In this document: in pieces, positions 33,993 to 42,936 of the stretch
How positions within the stretch are numbered: the first letter of the stretch is position 1
Layout of the letters: every line of letters begins with the position of its first letter
Assembly: GCF_002924365.1 (NCBI RefSeq)
Contig: NZ_PQWB01000017.1
Span: forward strand, 1-51,237
Length of the DNA stretch: 51,237 nucleotides
Direction: 5' to 3'
From: Chromobacterium alticapitis
Lineage (GTDB): Bacteria > Pseudomonadota > Gammaproteobacteria > Burkholderiales > Chromobacteriaceae
Made by a program: the position numbers and the translations under genes
The notes under the pieces: model-generated
What the model was told of the DNA's origin: nothing
Database searches by the model: none
What the model saw: only the letters and a program-made list of their open reading frames with translations

Positions 33993-35606
33993 CTAGTCCG
34001 GATGGCGCAGCAGGGCCTGGCGCCGCTTGACGAAGCCGCGCACCCGCTCGTTGTCGTGCGGCAGCCAGCCCAGCAGCTCGCGCAGCGAGCGCATCTCCCC
34101 GCCGTCCGGCAGGCCCGTCTGGCTGCGGTTTTCGGCGATGCGCAGCAGCATGGCGCAGCCGTAATGGCCGAGCCGGCAATTCAACGTGAGCATCGCCTCG
34201 TCGTGCAGCAGCTTGGCCGCCTCGTCCAGCCGGCCCTGGTTGGCGATTTCCAGCGCCGCGCGTCCTTTCTCCTGCAGTTCCTCGTAAGCCTGCTCGATGG
34301 CGTCGCGGCAGGCAGGCCGCTCGCGGGTGATTTCCTGCAAGGCGCCCAGCTCGTGGCGGCCGTCGGCGAAGCGCAGGCTGATCAGCCGCGCCCAGGGCGG
34401 CGCATGCCCGCCGCCCTGCTCGTCCGGCAGCCGGACGGCGACGGCCAGGAAGCGCTGGGCGCTGGCGAAGTCTACCTCCGGCGAGCGCAGCCATTCCGCG
34501 GCCTCCTGCAGATGCGGCAGCGCCTGGGCCGGCTGCTGCAGCGCCAGCGCGGCCAGCGCGCGGCAAACCGCCATGGTCAGCGGCCCGCCGGGCAGCTCGC
34601 CCTGGCGCGCGGCGATGTCTTTCTGCAAGCGGTCCAGCTGCTGGGTCTGGCCGCTTTCGCAGCGCGCCTGCAGCAGGTCTACCATGGCTTCCGGGCCGAA
34701 GAAGCTGTTGCCGCGGCCGATGTCCACCGCCTTTTGCAGAGATTCCACCGCGCGCTCTGCCTCGCCGCTGCGCAGCAGCGAGGTGCCGTAGTGATGCAGG
34801 CGGCGGAAGTTGCGCGGCGAGATCGCCACCGCTTTTTCCAGCACGGCGGCGGCCTGGGCGTAGCCGCCCTCGTCTATCAGGTTTTGCGCCAGCAGGTCGT
34901 AGGCCTCGGTATAGCGCGGCGCGACGGCGATCACCTGGTCCAGCAGCTCGCGCGATCCGGCGCCGTCGCCCTGCTCGGCCAGGATGCGCGCCACGCCCAT
35001 CTTGGCCCAGGGCACGTCGGTTTGGGCCAGCACCGCGCGGTATAGCTGCAGCGCCGCGTCGTGCAGGCCTTCACGCGCCTGCAATTCGCCGCACAGCCGC
35101 AGCGCGTCCAGCCGGCGCTGGCGGTTTTCCGCCTGTTTGGCCAGCTCCATCAGTTGGGCGATGGCCTGCTCGGTCCGGCCCTTGTCCAGCAGCTTGTAGG
35201 CCGGCGCGAGCCAGGCCTTGCGTCGTGCGGCCGCTTCCAGCCGGTCCAGCAGTTGCTGGGCGGTGAACGGCTTGAGAATGTAGTCGTCGGGGATCATTTC
35301 GGCGGCGCCCGCCACCTGGCTGTAGTTGCGCTCGCCGCTGATCATCACCCACAGTGTGGACGGCGGCAGATTGCCGTCCTTGCGCATGGCTTCGAGCAGT
35401 TCTTGCCCGCTCATGCCGCGGCCCAGGTTGTAATCGCACAGCACGGCGTCGTAGCGGCGGCCGCGCAGCCGGTTCTGCGCCTCGGCGGCGCTGCTGGCGG
35501 TATCGGCCTGGCTGACGCCGGCCATGGAGAGAATGGCGCGTATGCCTTGCGCCATGCTGAGGGAGTCGTCGACGATCAGGACGGTGGTGTTCGCATCGAA
35601 TGCCAT
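33993..35606 (-). CDS. Response regulator with C-terminal TPR region, copy 1
   Basis: The 537-residue protein has a receiver domain (about 8-125) with acidic pocket D13-D14, phospho-acceptor D58 (LCDYN) and K112 (DDYILKPF). About 410 residues of helical repeats follow, including the TPR-like YTEAYDLLAQNLIDEGGYAQAAAVLEKAVAISP. No DNA-binding or enzymatic output domain is visible, so output is probably by protein contact. It aligns without gaps to copy 2 (35685-37298), 78 nt upstream. The pair is next to pilU and pilT, which suggests a role in type IV pilus control. Confidence 0.88.
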   Translation of the reverse strand: MAFDANTTVLIVDDSLSMAQGIRAILSMAGVSQADTASSAAEAQNRLRGRRYDAVLCDYNLGRGMSGQELLEAMRKDGNLPPSTLWVMISGERNYSQVAGAAEMIPDDYILKPFTAQQLLDRLEAAARRKAWLAPAYKLLDKGRTEQAIAQLMELAKQAENRQRRLDALRLCGELQAREGLHDAALQLYRAVLAQTDVPWAKMGVARILAEQGDGAGSRELLDQVIAVAPRYTEAYDLLAQNLIDEGGYAQAAAVLEKAVAISPRNFRRLHHYGTSLLRSGEAERAVESLQKAVDIGRGNSFFGPEAMVDLLQARCESGQTQQLDRLQKDIAARQGELPGGPLTMAVCRALAALALQQPAQALPHLQEAAEWLRSPEVDFASAQRFLAVAVRLPDEQGGGHAPPWARLISLRFADGRHELGALQEITRERPACRDAIEQAYEELQEKGRAALEIANQGRLDEAAKLLHDEAMLTLNCRLGHYGCAMLLRIAENRSQTGLPDGGEMRSLRELLGWLPHDNERVRGFVKRRQALLRHPD

Positions 35607-35684
35607 GGGCTGCCTCGCGGCGGGACATTGGGGCGGCCGGCGGCCGGCCTATGGCTTCAGTCTAGACCGTTCGCCGCCGGACGG

Positions 35685-37298
35685 TCACACGCAGTCTGGA
35701 TCCAGCGCCTGGTGGCGGCGCACGAAGCCGCGCACACGTTCGTTGTCTTCCGGCAGCCAGTTGAGCAGCTGCATCACCTGCTTGTCTTCCTCGGCGAAGG
35801 CCTGGTTCAGCTTGCTGCGGCTCTCGCAGGTGCGCAGCAGCAGCGCGCAGGCGTTCATGCTGATGCGCTCGTTCAGCGTCTTCTGCGACAGCAGGTAGAG
35901 CATGGCGGCGGCCTCCTCCAGCATGCCGTTGCTGGCCAATTCCACCGCCTTGTTGCTGTCGGTCTGCAATGTGTCATAGGCGGTCTGGATGGCCTCGTGG
36001 CAGGCCGGGTGCTTGTGGGCGATCTCCAGCAGCGTGCCCAGTTCGTGGCGGCCGTCGGCGAAGCGCAGCGCGATGCTGTGCCCCCATTGCGGCGGCAGCT
36101 CGCTGTTCAGTTCCTCTGGCAGCCGCACGGCGGCGGCGAGGAAGCGCTGGGCGGAGGTGAAATCGGTTTCGCGCGCGCGCAGCTCTTCGGCCACCGATTG
36201 CAGCTGGGTCAGCGCATCGGACGGCCGTTTTTGTGCCAGCGCGGTCAGCGCGCGGCAGACCGCCATGGTCAGCTGGCCGCCGGGCAGCTCGGAGGAGCGG
36301 GCGGCGATTTCGGCCTGCAGCCGGTCCAATTGCTGGGTCTGGCCGCTTTCGCTGAAGGCCTGCAGCAGGTCCACCAGCACGTCGGGGCCGAAGAAGCTGT
36401 TGTTGCGGCCTATCTCCACCGCGCGCTGCAGGTATTCCGAGGCCTTGGCCGGATCGCCGCAGCGCAACAGCGCGGTGCCGCAGCTCTTCAGCCGGTGGAA
36501 GTTGCGCGGCGAGATGGCCACCGCTTTTTCCAGCACGATGGCGGCGGTCTGGTATTGGCCGTCGTCTATCAGGTTTTGCGCCAAGAGGTCGTAGGCGTCG
36601 GTGTAGCGCGGCGCGTCGGCGATGATTTCGCGCAGCAGCGAGTTGGATTCCTGGGTCTCGCCCTGTTCGGCGACGATGCGCGCCACGCCCATCTTGGCCC
36701 AGGGGATGACCCGCAGGTTGAGCAGTTCCTGGTAGATGGCCAGCGCTTCACCCTGGCGGCCCTCGTTGACCAGCAACTCGGCGGCCAGCCGCTGCGCGTC
36801 CACCCGGTATTGCGGGTTCGCCACTTCGCGCGCCAGCTGCATCAGCACCTGTATCGCCTGTTCCGGCTTGCCCTGGGCCACCAGCTTGTGCGCCGGCGAC
36901 AGGAAGGTCTTGCGCAGATGGGCCAGATTCATGCGGTCCAGCAATAGTTGCGAGGCGAAGGGCTTCAGGATGTAGTCGTCCGGCGCCATTTCGGCGGCGG
37001 CGACCACGCGTTCGTAGTGGCGCTCGCCGGTGATCATGATCCAGATGGTGGACATCGGCAGATTGCCGTCCTTGCGCATCGCCTCCAGCAATTCCTGGCC
37101 GTCCATGCCGTCGCCCAGGTTGTAGTCGCACAGCACCACGTCGTAGTCCTTGCCGCGCAGCCGGTTGCGCGCCTCGCTGGCGTTGGTGACGGCGTCGGAG
37201 CGGGTGATGCCGGCCATGGACAGCATGGTGCGCAGACCCTGGCGCACGGTGTGGGAGTCTTCGATGATCAGAACGGTGGTATTGGCGTCAAAAGGCAT
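35685..37298 (-). CDS. Response regulator with C-terminal TPR region, copy 2
   Basis: This 537-residue paralogue of copy 1 has exactly the same length. The receiver domain has E13-D14, phospho-acceptor D58 and the lysine in DDYILKPF. The TPR region includes YTDAYDLLAQNLIDDGQYQTAAIVLEKAVAISP. It lies 24 nt downstream of pilU on the same strand, so it is probably in the pilT-pilU transcription unit. Receiver-TPR proteins without output domains typically act by binding partners. No DNA-binding domain is present. The copies differ most in the C-terminal third. Confidence 0.88.
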   Translation of the reverse strand: MPFDANTTVLIIEDSHTVRQGLRTMLSMAGITRSDAVTNASEARNRLRGKDYDVVLCDYNLGDGMDGQELLEAMRKDGNLPMSTIWIMITGERHYERVVAAAEMAPDDYILKPFASQLLLDRMNLAHLRKTFLSPAHKLVAQGKPEQAIQVLMQLAREVANPQYRVDAQRLAAELLVNEGRQGEALAIYQELLNLRVIPWAKMGVARIVAEQGETQESNSLLREIIADAPRYTDAYDLLAQNLIDDGQYQTAAIVLEKAVAISPRNFHRLKSCGTALLRCGDPAKASEYLQRAVEIGRNNSFFGPDVLVDLLQAFSESGQTQQLDRLQAEIAARSSELPGGQLTMAVCRALTALAQKRPSDALTQLQSVAEELRARETDFTSAQRFLAAAVRLPEELNSELPPQWGHSIALRFADGRHELGTLLEIAHKHPACHEAIQTAYDTLQTDSNKAVELASNGMLEEAAAMLYLLSQKTLNERISMNACALLLRTCESRSKLNQAFAEEDKQVMQLLNWLPEDNERVRGFVRRHQALDPDCV

Positions 37299-37322
37299 GA
37301 TGATTGGCTAGGTGGCGTCGGT

Positions 37323-38459
37323 TTAGACGATGTCCAGATGGTCTATGCCTTCCAGCGGGTCGCGGTTGCGGGCGCTTTCGCTGTACAGCTTGATTTTCAG
37401 GCGCAAGTCGTTGATGGAGTCGGCGTTGCGCAGCGCGTCCTCGTAAGTGACCAGGTCTGCTTCGTACAATTCGAACAGCGACTGGTCGAAGGTTTGCATG
37501 CCGGCCTCGCGCGAGCGCGACATCACTTCCTTGAGGCCGGCGATTTCGCCGCGGAAGACCATGTCGGAGACCAGCGGGCTGTTCAGCAAGATTTCCACCG
37601 CCGCCACCCGGCCGCGGCCGGACTTGTGCGGCACCAGCCGCTGCGACACGATGGCGCGCATATTCAGGGACAGGTCCATCAGCACTTGCTGGTGGCGCTC
37701 CTCCGGGAAGAAGTTGAGGATGCGGTCCAGCGCCTGGTTGGCGTTGTTGGCGTGCATGGTGGCCAGGCACAGGTGGCCGGTCTCGGCGAACTGCAGGCCG
37801 TAGTTCATGGTTTCGCGGTCGCGGATCTCGCCCATCAGTATCACGTCCGGCGCTTGGCGCAGCGTGTTTTTCAGCGCGATTTCCCAGCTTTCGGTGTCCA
37901 CGCCGATCTCGCGCTGGGTGACGATGGACTTTTTGTGCGCGTGCACGTATTCGATCGGGTCTTCGACCGTGATGATGTGGTCTTGATTGGTGCTGTTGCG
38001 CCAGTCCACCAGCGCGGCCAGCGAGGTGGATTTGCCGGAGCCGGTGCCGCCGACGAAGATCACCAGGCCGCGTTTGATCAGCGCGATGTCCTTCAGCACT
38101 TCAGGCAGGTTGAGCTGGTCGAAGTTGGGGATTTCGGTGTTGATCTTGCGCAACACCATCCCCGCCATGCCCTGCTGCACGAAGGCGCTGACGCGGAAGC
38201 GGCCGATGCCGGGCGGGTTGATCGCGAAGTTGGCCTCCTTCTTGGACTCGAACTCTTCGGTCTGGCGGTCGTTCATCACCGCCCGCACCAGCTCCTTGCT
38301 CTGCTGCGGGCTCAAGGGCTGCGGCGCCACCGGCGTGATCTTGCCGTCTATCTTCATCGCCGGCGGAAATTCCGGGGAGATGAAGATGTCGGACGCGTTC
38401 TTGCCGATCGCGTGTTTCAGCAGATCATGGATGAATTTGGAGGCCTGGTCTTTTTCCAT
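37323..38459 (-). CDS. pilU: Type IV pilus retraction ATPase PilU
   Basis: This 378-residue hexameric secretion ATPase of the PilT/VirB11 family assists PilT in pilus retraction. It has Walker A GGTGSGKSTS, the Asp box EDPIEYVHAHKKSIVTQREIG, Walker B-like PDVILMGEIRDRETM and the His box TGHLCLATMHANNA. The C-terminal extension relative to PilT (SARNRDPLEGIDHLDIV) is typical of PilU. It follows pilT by 62 nt on the same strand. Confidence 0.95.
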   Translation of the reverse strand: MEKDQASKFIHDLLKHAIGKNASDIFISPEFPPAMKIDGKITPVAPQPLSPQQSKELVRAVMNDRQTEEFESKKEANFAINPPGIGRFRVSAFVQQGMAGMVLRKINTEIPNFDQLNLPEVLKDIALIKRGLVIFVGGTGSGKSTSLAALVDWRNSTNQDHIITVEDPIEYVHAHKKSIVTQREIGVDTESWEIALKNTLRQAPDVILMGEIRDRETMNYGLQFAETGHLCLATMHANNANQALDRILNFFPEERHQQVLMDLSLNMRAIVSQRLVPHKSGRGRVAAVEILLNSPLVSDMVFRGEIAGLKEVMSRSREAGMQTFDQSLFELYEADLVTYEDALRNADSINDLRLKIKLYSESARNRDPLEGIDHLDIV

Positions 38460-38521
38460 GGCGACGTTTCCTGCGGGTTGCTGCTTTCAGTTTAGCCTGC
38501 GGGCGATCCCGGCGCGGCGGC

Positions 38522-39559
38522 CTAGAAGGCGTCCTTGTTGCTGGCCTTGGCCCGCGCCTCGCCCGGCGACACGATATTGCGCCGCACCAGATCGGACAGG
38601 CACTGGTCCAGCGTCTGCATGCCGTACTGCTGGCCGGTCTGTATCATCGAGTTGATCTGGGCGATCTTGTTTTCGCGTATCAAATTGCGGATGGCCGGCG
38701 TGCCCATCATGATCTCGTGCGCCGCCACGCGGCCTGCGCCGTCCTTGGTTTTCAGCAGCGTCTGCGCGACCACGGCGCGCACCGATTCCGACAGCATGGA
38801 GCGCACCATTTCCTTTTCGCCGGCCGGGAACACGTCGACGATCCGGTCTATCGTTTTCGCCGCGCTGCTGGTGTGCAGGGTGCCGAACACCAGGTGGCCG
38901 GTTTCGGCCGCGGTCAGCGCCAGCCGTATCGTTTCCAGATCGCGCAATTCGCCCACCAGGATCACGTCCGGGTCTTCGCGCAGCGCGCTTTTCAGCGCGT
39001 TGGCGAAGCTGTGGGTCTGCAGGCCCAGCTCGCGCTGATTGATCAGGCTCTTCTTGCTTTCATGCACGAATTCGATCGGGTCTTCCACAGTAAGAATGTG
39101 CGAAAACTCGTTTTCGTTGACATAGTCTATCATCGCCGCCAGCGTGGTGGACTTGCCGGAGCCGGTGGGGCCGGTGACCAGCACCAGGCCGCGCGGGAAA
39201 GTGGCGATGTCCTGGAAGATCTTGGGCGCGTTCAATTGCTCCAGCGTCAGCACCTTGCTGGGAATCACCCGGAACACGGCGGCCATGCCGCGGTTCTGGA
39301 TGAAGGCGTTGACGCGGAAGCGGGCGATGCCGGGCAGTTCGAACGAGAAGTCGCACTCATAGGTGTCTTCGAAAATCTTGCGCTGATAATCGTTCATGAT
39401 GTCGTACACCATGTCGTGCACGTCATGATGGTCCATCGGCGGCAGGTTGATGCGGCGGATGTCGCCGTTGACCCGTATCATCGGCGGCAGGCCGGCCGAC
39501 AGGTGCAGGTCGGAGGCCTTGTTCTTGACGGTGAATGCCAGCAGCTCGGAGATTTCCAT
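38522..39559 (-). CDS. pilT: Type IV pilus retraction motor ATPase PilT
   Basis: This 345-residue motor protein depolymerises type IV pili and powers twitching motility, surface sensing and DNA uptake. Motifs are Walker A TGPTGSGKSTT, Asp box EDPIEFVHESKKSLINQRE, Walker B DPDVILVGELRDLETIRLAL, His box TGHLVFGTLHTSSAAKTIDR and the C-terminal AIRNLIRENKIAQINSMIQ. In most betaproteobacteria pilT lies directly divergent from yggS; here a histidine kinase gene and a Moco-fold gene are inserted between them. Confidence 0.97.
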   Translation of the reverse strand: MEISELLAFTVKNKASDLHLSAGLPPMIRVNGDIRRINLPPMDHHDVHDMVYDIMNDYQRKIFEDTYECDFSFELPGIARFRVNAFIQNRGMAAVFRVIPSKVLTLEQLNAPKIFQDIATFPRGLVLVTGPTGSGKSTTLAAMIDYVNENEFSHILTVEDPIEFVHESKKSLINQRELGLQTHSFANALKSALREDPDVILVGELRDLETIRLALTAAETGHLVFGTLHTSSAAKTIDRIVDVFPAGEKEMVRSMLSESVRAVVAQTLLKTKDGAGRVAAHEIMMGTPAIRNLIRENKIAQINSMIQTGQQYGMQTLDQCLSDLVRRNIVSPGEARAKASNKDAF

Positions 39560-39686
39560 GTCTTGACCCGTTGCGTGATTGCGGGGGCGCGCGGCGCGGC
39601 GCGGCGAATGCGTGCATTCTCAAGCGTAGCGGGCCGGCGGCGCAACAAAATCGCGCGGCGCCGGCGGACGGCTGTGCCCGAAACGC

Positions 39687-41444
39687 CTACGCCGACGGGC
39701 CGCGCGGGCTCAGGCTGGCGCGCAGCCGGTTCAGATCGAACGGCTTTTCCAGTTTTTCGTCGAACCAGGCGGCGCGCGGGTCGCTGTACTCCTCCGGGTA
39801 GGCGGTCATCGCGATCAGCCGGGCGTCGCGGTTCTGTCCGTCGCGCGCGCAGGCGGCCACGTCGTAGCCGCTGTCCTCGCCCAGCTGCATGTCCAGCAGG
39901 ACCACGCTGAAGATTTTCTCCCGCAGCAGTCGGCGCGCCTCCGCCGCCGTGGCGGCGGCCGTCACCGCGTAGCCGCTCAGCGCCAGGCAGTCGGAAAACG
40001 GCTCGCGGACATTGGCGTCGTCGTCCACCAGCAGGATGCTGCGGGCCGGCGCGGCCGCCGGCAAATGGATGGGCAGCCGCACCACGAATTCCGATCCCCG
40101 GCCCTCTTCGCTACGCAAGGTGATCTCGCCGCCCATCAGCCGCACCAGCTCCTTGACGACGGCGAGCCCCAGGCCGCTGCTGCCGGGGCGGCGTTGCCGG
40201 CCCTGGAAGAAGGGCTGGAAGATGCGGGTCTGCAGGTCCGCCGGCACGCCTATGCCAGTGTCGGCCACCCGGATTTCCAGCAGATGCAGGCCGTCGCGGT
40301 TTTCCGCGCGCGCGGCCACCGTCACCGCGCCGTGGTCGGTGTAGCGGATGGCGTTGGACAGCAGGTTGCCGACGATCTGGCGCAGCCGGTTGCCGTCCAG
40401 CCGCGCGGAATCCGGCAGCGCCTCCAGCGCAACCGTAAGCTGCAAGCCCTTGCCTTCCAGTTGCACCCGGTAGGCGTCTATCGCCTCGTTCAGCGCGTGG
40501 GCGAGGTCCACGTCTTCCGGCTGCAGCCGGAACTGCATATTGTGGATGGCCGAAATGTCCATGATGTCGCGGACCTGGGCCATCAGGTGGGCCATGCTGG
40601 CTTTCAGCCGCTCCAGCGCGGCGCGCGTCTTGCCGGCGGATTCTATCCGCGGCTCTATCAGCTCGACGCAGACCTGCATGGTCTGCAGCGGCGAGCGGAT
40701 TTCGTGGCTGATGGTGGCGAGGAAGGTGGTGCGGTCCAGCTCGGCCGCCACCGTCGCCTGGTGGGCGGCGCGCTCCTGCTCCAGCAAGGTTTGCTGCGAG
40801 GCGATGTCGCGGCGGGCATTCTGGTAGCGGTAAAGCAGGCCGAGAATGACGATGCAGATGGCCACCCACAGCGCGAACCACAGCGACATCAAATGCTGGG
40901 CGCGTTCCTGCTCCTGGTTGCGGGCCTCGCGCGCGCCGACTTCGGACACGCGCGACTGCACGGCGAACTCGGCCAGCGTCGGGCGCAGCTGGTCTATGCC
41001 TTCCATCAGGGCGGCCGCGCTCGCCTGGCTGGGATGGCGAATGCGCGGGTCGCGGAAGAAGCGCTGCAGCTGGACGACCAATTGGGGGAAGCCGTCCACG
41101 CCGCTGAGCTGATGGCGAGTGGTGGATGGCGTCACGAAGTCGAGCGCGCGGCTTTGGGCGATGGCCAGCCGGGTTTGCGCCTGGCCGGCGTCGATCTCGC
41201 CCCACTTCAGCCGCTCCAGCTCGGCGCGCGACCGCTCCAGCTCCACTTGCAACTGGGCCACGCTCCAGTACAAGTCCTCGCTGTGCGGCGGCAGCGATTG
41301 CGCGGCGACGAAGCGCTCCACCGCCAGATAAACGCCGGAGGCGACGACGAACAGCAGCACCAGGATGCCGGGCGAGGTCTCTTTCAGCAGGGCGCGGAAT
41401 CGGCCGCGCTTGCGGGCGTCGGGCGGGGCGTCGGCGCGGCTCAT
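39687..41444 (-). CDS. Membrane hybrid histidine kinase with receiver domain
   Basis: This 585-residue sensor kinase has TM1 at about 25-42, a periplasmic helical domain at about 45-185 and TM2 at about 187-205. It continues with a cytoplasmic coiled coil, HisKA with H247 in ATISHEIRSPLQ, HATPase motifs N (NLLSNAIRYTD), G1 (VADTGIGV) and G2 (SGLGLAVV), and a C-terminal receiver with D518 in LLDMQLG and K567 in EKPFD. It starts 3 nt after the stop of the Moco-fold gene, so the periplasmic protein is its likely partner. It sits directly upstream of pilT; a link to the two REC-TPR proteins is an attractive inference. Confidence 0.92.
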   Translation of the reverse strand: MSRADAPPDARKRGRFRALLKETSPGILVLLFVVASGVYLAVERFVAAQSLPPHSEDLYWSVAQLQVELERSRAELERLKWGEIDAGQAQTRLAIAQSRALDFVTPSTTRHQLSGVDGFPQLVVQLQRFFRDPRIRHPSQASAAALMEGIDQLRPTLAEFAVQSRVSEVGAREARNQEQERAQHLMSLWFALWVAICIVILGLLYRYQNARRDIASQQTLLEQERAAHQATVAAELDRTTFLATISHEIRSPLQTMQVCVELIEPRIESAGKTRAALERLKASMAHLMAQVRDIMDISAIHNMQFRLQPEDVDLAHALNEAIDAYRVQLEGKGLQLTVALEALPDSARLDGNRLRQIVGNLLSNAIRYTDHGAVTVAARAENRDGLHLLEIRVADTGIGVPADLQTRIFQPFFQGRQRRPGSSGLGLAVVKELVRLMGGEITLRSEEGRGSEFVVRLPIHLPAAAPARSILLVDDDANVREPFSDCLALSGYAVTAAATAAEARRLLREKIFSVVLLDMQLGEDSGYDVAACARDGQNRDARLIAMTAYPEEYSDPRAAWFDEKLEKPFDLNRLRASLSPRGPSA

Positions 41445-41447
41445 GGC

Positions 41448-41942
41448 TCAGCGGATGTCCATGCGATTGACCTGCCAGACCAGCTTGGCGTCCTGCAGCG
41501 GCCCGCGCAGCCGCGCCGGCATGTCGTCCAGCGGGTAGATCAGCCATAGCGGCCCGCGGTCGGCGATCTCCATTTTCCGGCCGTCGCGCTCGCGCGCCAG
41601 TATCGTGCCGTACTGGATCAGCTCATGGGCGGCGATGGTGTAGGCGTAGTCGTTCAAGGCGGACAGCTTGACCTGGCCGTCGGCGGCGCCGGCCTTTTGC
41701 AGGATGTCGCGCAGCAGCGGGCCGGTGAAGGTGGATTTCGGCGTCCAGCTGGTTTGGGTGATGATGCTGTGCTGCGGCAGCGCCTGCAAGTCGGCCTCGC
41801 TGAATTGATAGACTTTCAGGCGGGCGTCGGTATAGCGGCTGATGTGTCCCGACACGGTCAGCAGGATGGGGGAGGATTGCGCCAGCGCCGGCAGACACAG
41901 CGCAACGGCGAGTAGCGTGAAACCGATCAGTCTGTCCATCAT
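41448..41942 (-). CDS. Periplasmic protein with sulfite-oxidase-type molybdopterin fold, no cysteine ligand
   Basis: The 164-residue protein has a signal peptide (about 1-22, ending PALAQ). The region after it looks like the oxidoreductase molybdopterin-binding domain: ILLTVSGHISRYTDARL, STFTGPLLRDILQKAGAA, and YAYTIAAHELIQYGTILARE with RGPLWLIYPLDD. In catalytic members a cysteine in the loop before the xGxPLxxIL segment binds molybdenum; here the loop reads TQTSWTPKSTF and the only cysteine is in the signal peptide. It is therefore unlikely to bind Moco in the usual way. It is coupled to the histidine kinase gene (3-nt gap) and is probably its accessory sensor. Start ATG 41942 or 41939. Confidence 0.75.
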   Translation of the reverse strand: MMDRLIGFTLLAVALCLPALAQSSPILLTVSGHISRYTDARLKVYQFSEADLQALPQHSIITQTSWTPKSTFTGPLLRDILQKAGAADGQVKLSALNDYAYTIAAHELIQYGTILARERDGRKMEIADRGPLWLIYPLDDMPARLRGPLQDAKLVWQVNRMDIR

Positions 41943-42150
41943 CGATAGGCGGGTAGCGAGGAGCGAACCCTCATCATACCGCACATACGAAGGCGGAAAA
42001 TGCATTCGTGCTATGCGGCTAGTCTGAATATTACGTCATGGAACATTGACTGGATGGCGCGGCGCCTGCCCGTTCGATTGTGGTCCGCGGCGGCTTTCCC
42101 TACAATCTTCGCGACAACGCGCTCATCGATACGCTCTTGGATCACCCAAC

Positions 42151-42846
42151 ATGACAGACACCCTTTCTTCCCGCCTGGAACAGGTGCGGGAGCGGCTGCG
42201 GGCGGCTTGCGAGGCCGCCGGACGCGCGGATGGCGCGGTCGCGTTGCTGGCCGTCAGCAAAACCTTCCCCGCCGCCGACCTGCGCGAGGCGTTTGGCTGC
42301 GGCCAGCGCGCCTTCGGCGAGAACTATGTGCAGGAACTGCAGCAGAAATGCGAGGCGCTGGCCGACCTGGCGATAGAATGGCACTTCATCGGTCCGCTGC
42401 AGTCGAACAAGACCCGCGTCGTCGCCGAGCGTGCGCACTGGGCGCATTCGATAGACAGGCTGAAGATAGCCGAGCGGCTGTCTGCCCAGCGTCCGGACGA
42501 TATGCCGCCGCTGAACGTGTGCGTGCAGGTCAATGTGTCCGGCGAGGACAGCAAGAGCGGCTGCGCGCCGGAGGAGGCCGCGGCGCTGGCCCGCGCGGTG
42601 GCGGCTCTGCCGCGGCTCAGGCTGCGCGGTCTGATGTGCATTCCGGAGCCGACCGAGGACGCGGCCAGCCTGGCGGCGCAGTTCGCCGCGCTGCGGCGGC
42701 TCAAGGAAGGGCTGGAGGCCGAGGGCTTGGCGCTGGACACGCTGTCCATGGGCATGTCGGCGGATCTGGAGCCGGCGGTGGCCGAGGGCGCCACGCTGGT
42801 GCGCGTGGGCTCGGCCATCTTCGGCCATAGAAGCTACGCGCATTGA
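42151..42846 (+). CDS. YggS-family PLP homeostasis protein
   Basis: This 231-residue PLP-binding protein (PipY/YggS/PROSC family) buffers pyridoxal phosphate and influences amino-acid pools; it has no known catalytic turnover. The PLP lysine is K37 in AVSKT. Other family marks are FGENYVQELQQKCEAL, WHFIGPLQSNKTR, QVNVSGEDSKSG, RLRGLMCIPEP, LSMGMSADLEPAVAEGATLVRVG and the terminal IFGHR. It starts the conserved yggS-proC-yggT series next to pilT. Confidence 0.95.
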   Translation: MTDTLSSRLEQVRERLRAACEAAGRADGAVALLAVSKTFPAADLREAFGCGQRAFGENYVQELQQKCEALADLAIEWHFIGPLQSNKTRVVAERAHWAHSIDRLKIAERLSAQRPDDMPPLNVCVQVNVSGEDSKSGCAPEEAAALARAVAALPRLRLRGLMCIPEPTEDAASLAAQFAALRRLKEGLEAEGLALDTLSMGMSADLEPAVAEGATLVRVGSAIFGHRSYAH

Positions 42847-42936
42847 GCTTGGCCGGCGGGCATGCCCCGCCGAGGACGTAGGCGCAATCATTCGGGCGCC
42901 GGCGCAGCCGGCGCCGCAACGTGTCCAGAGGACAAT

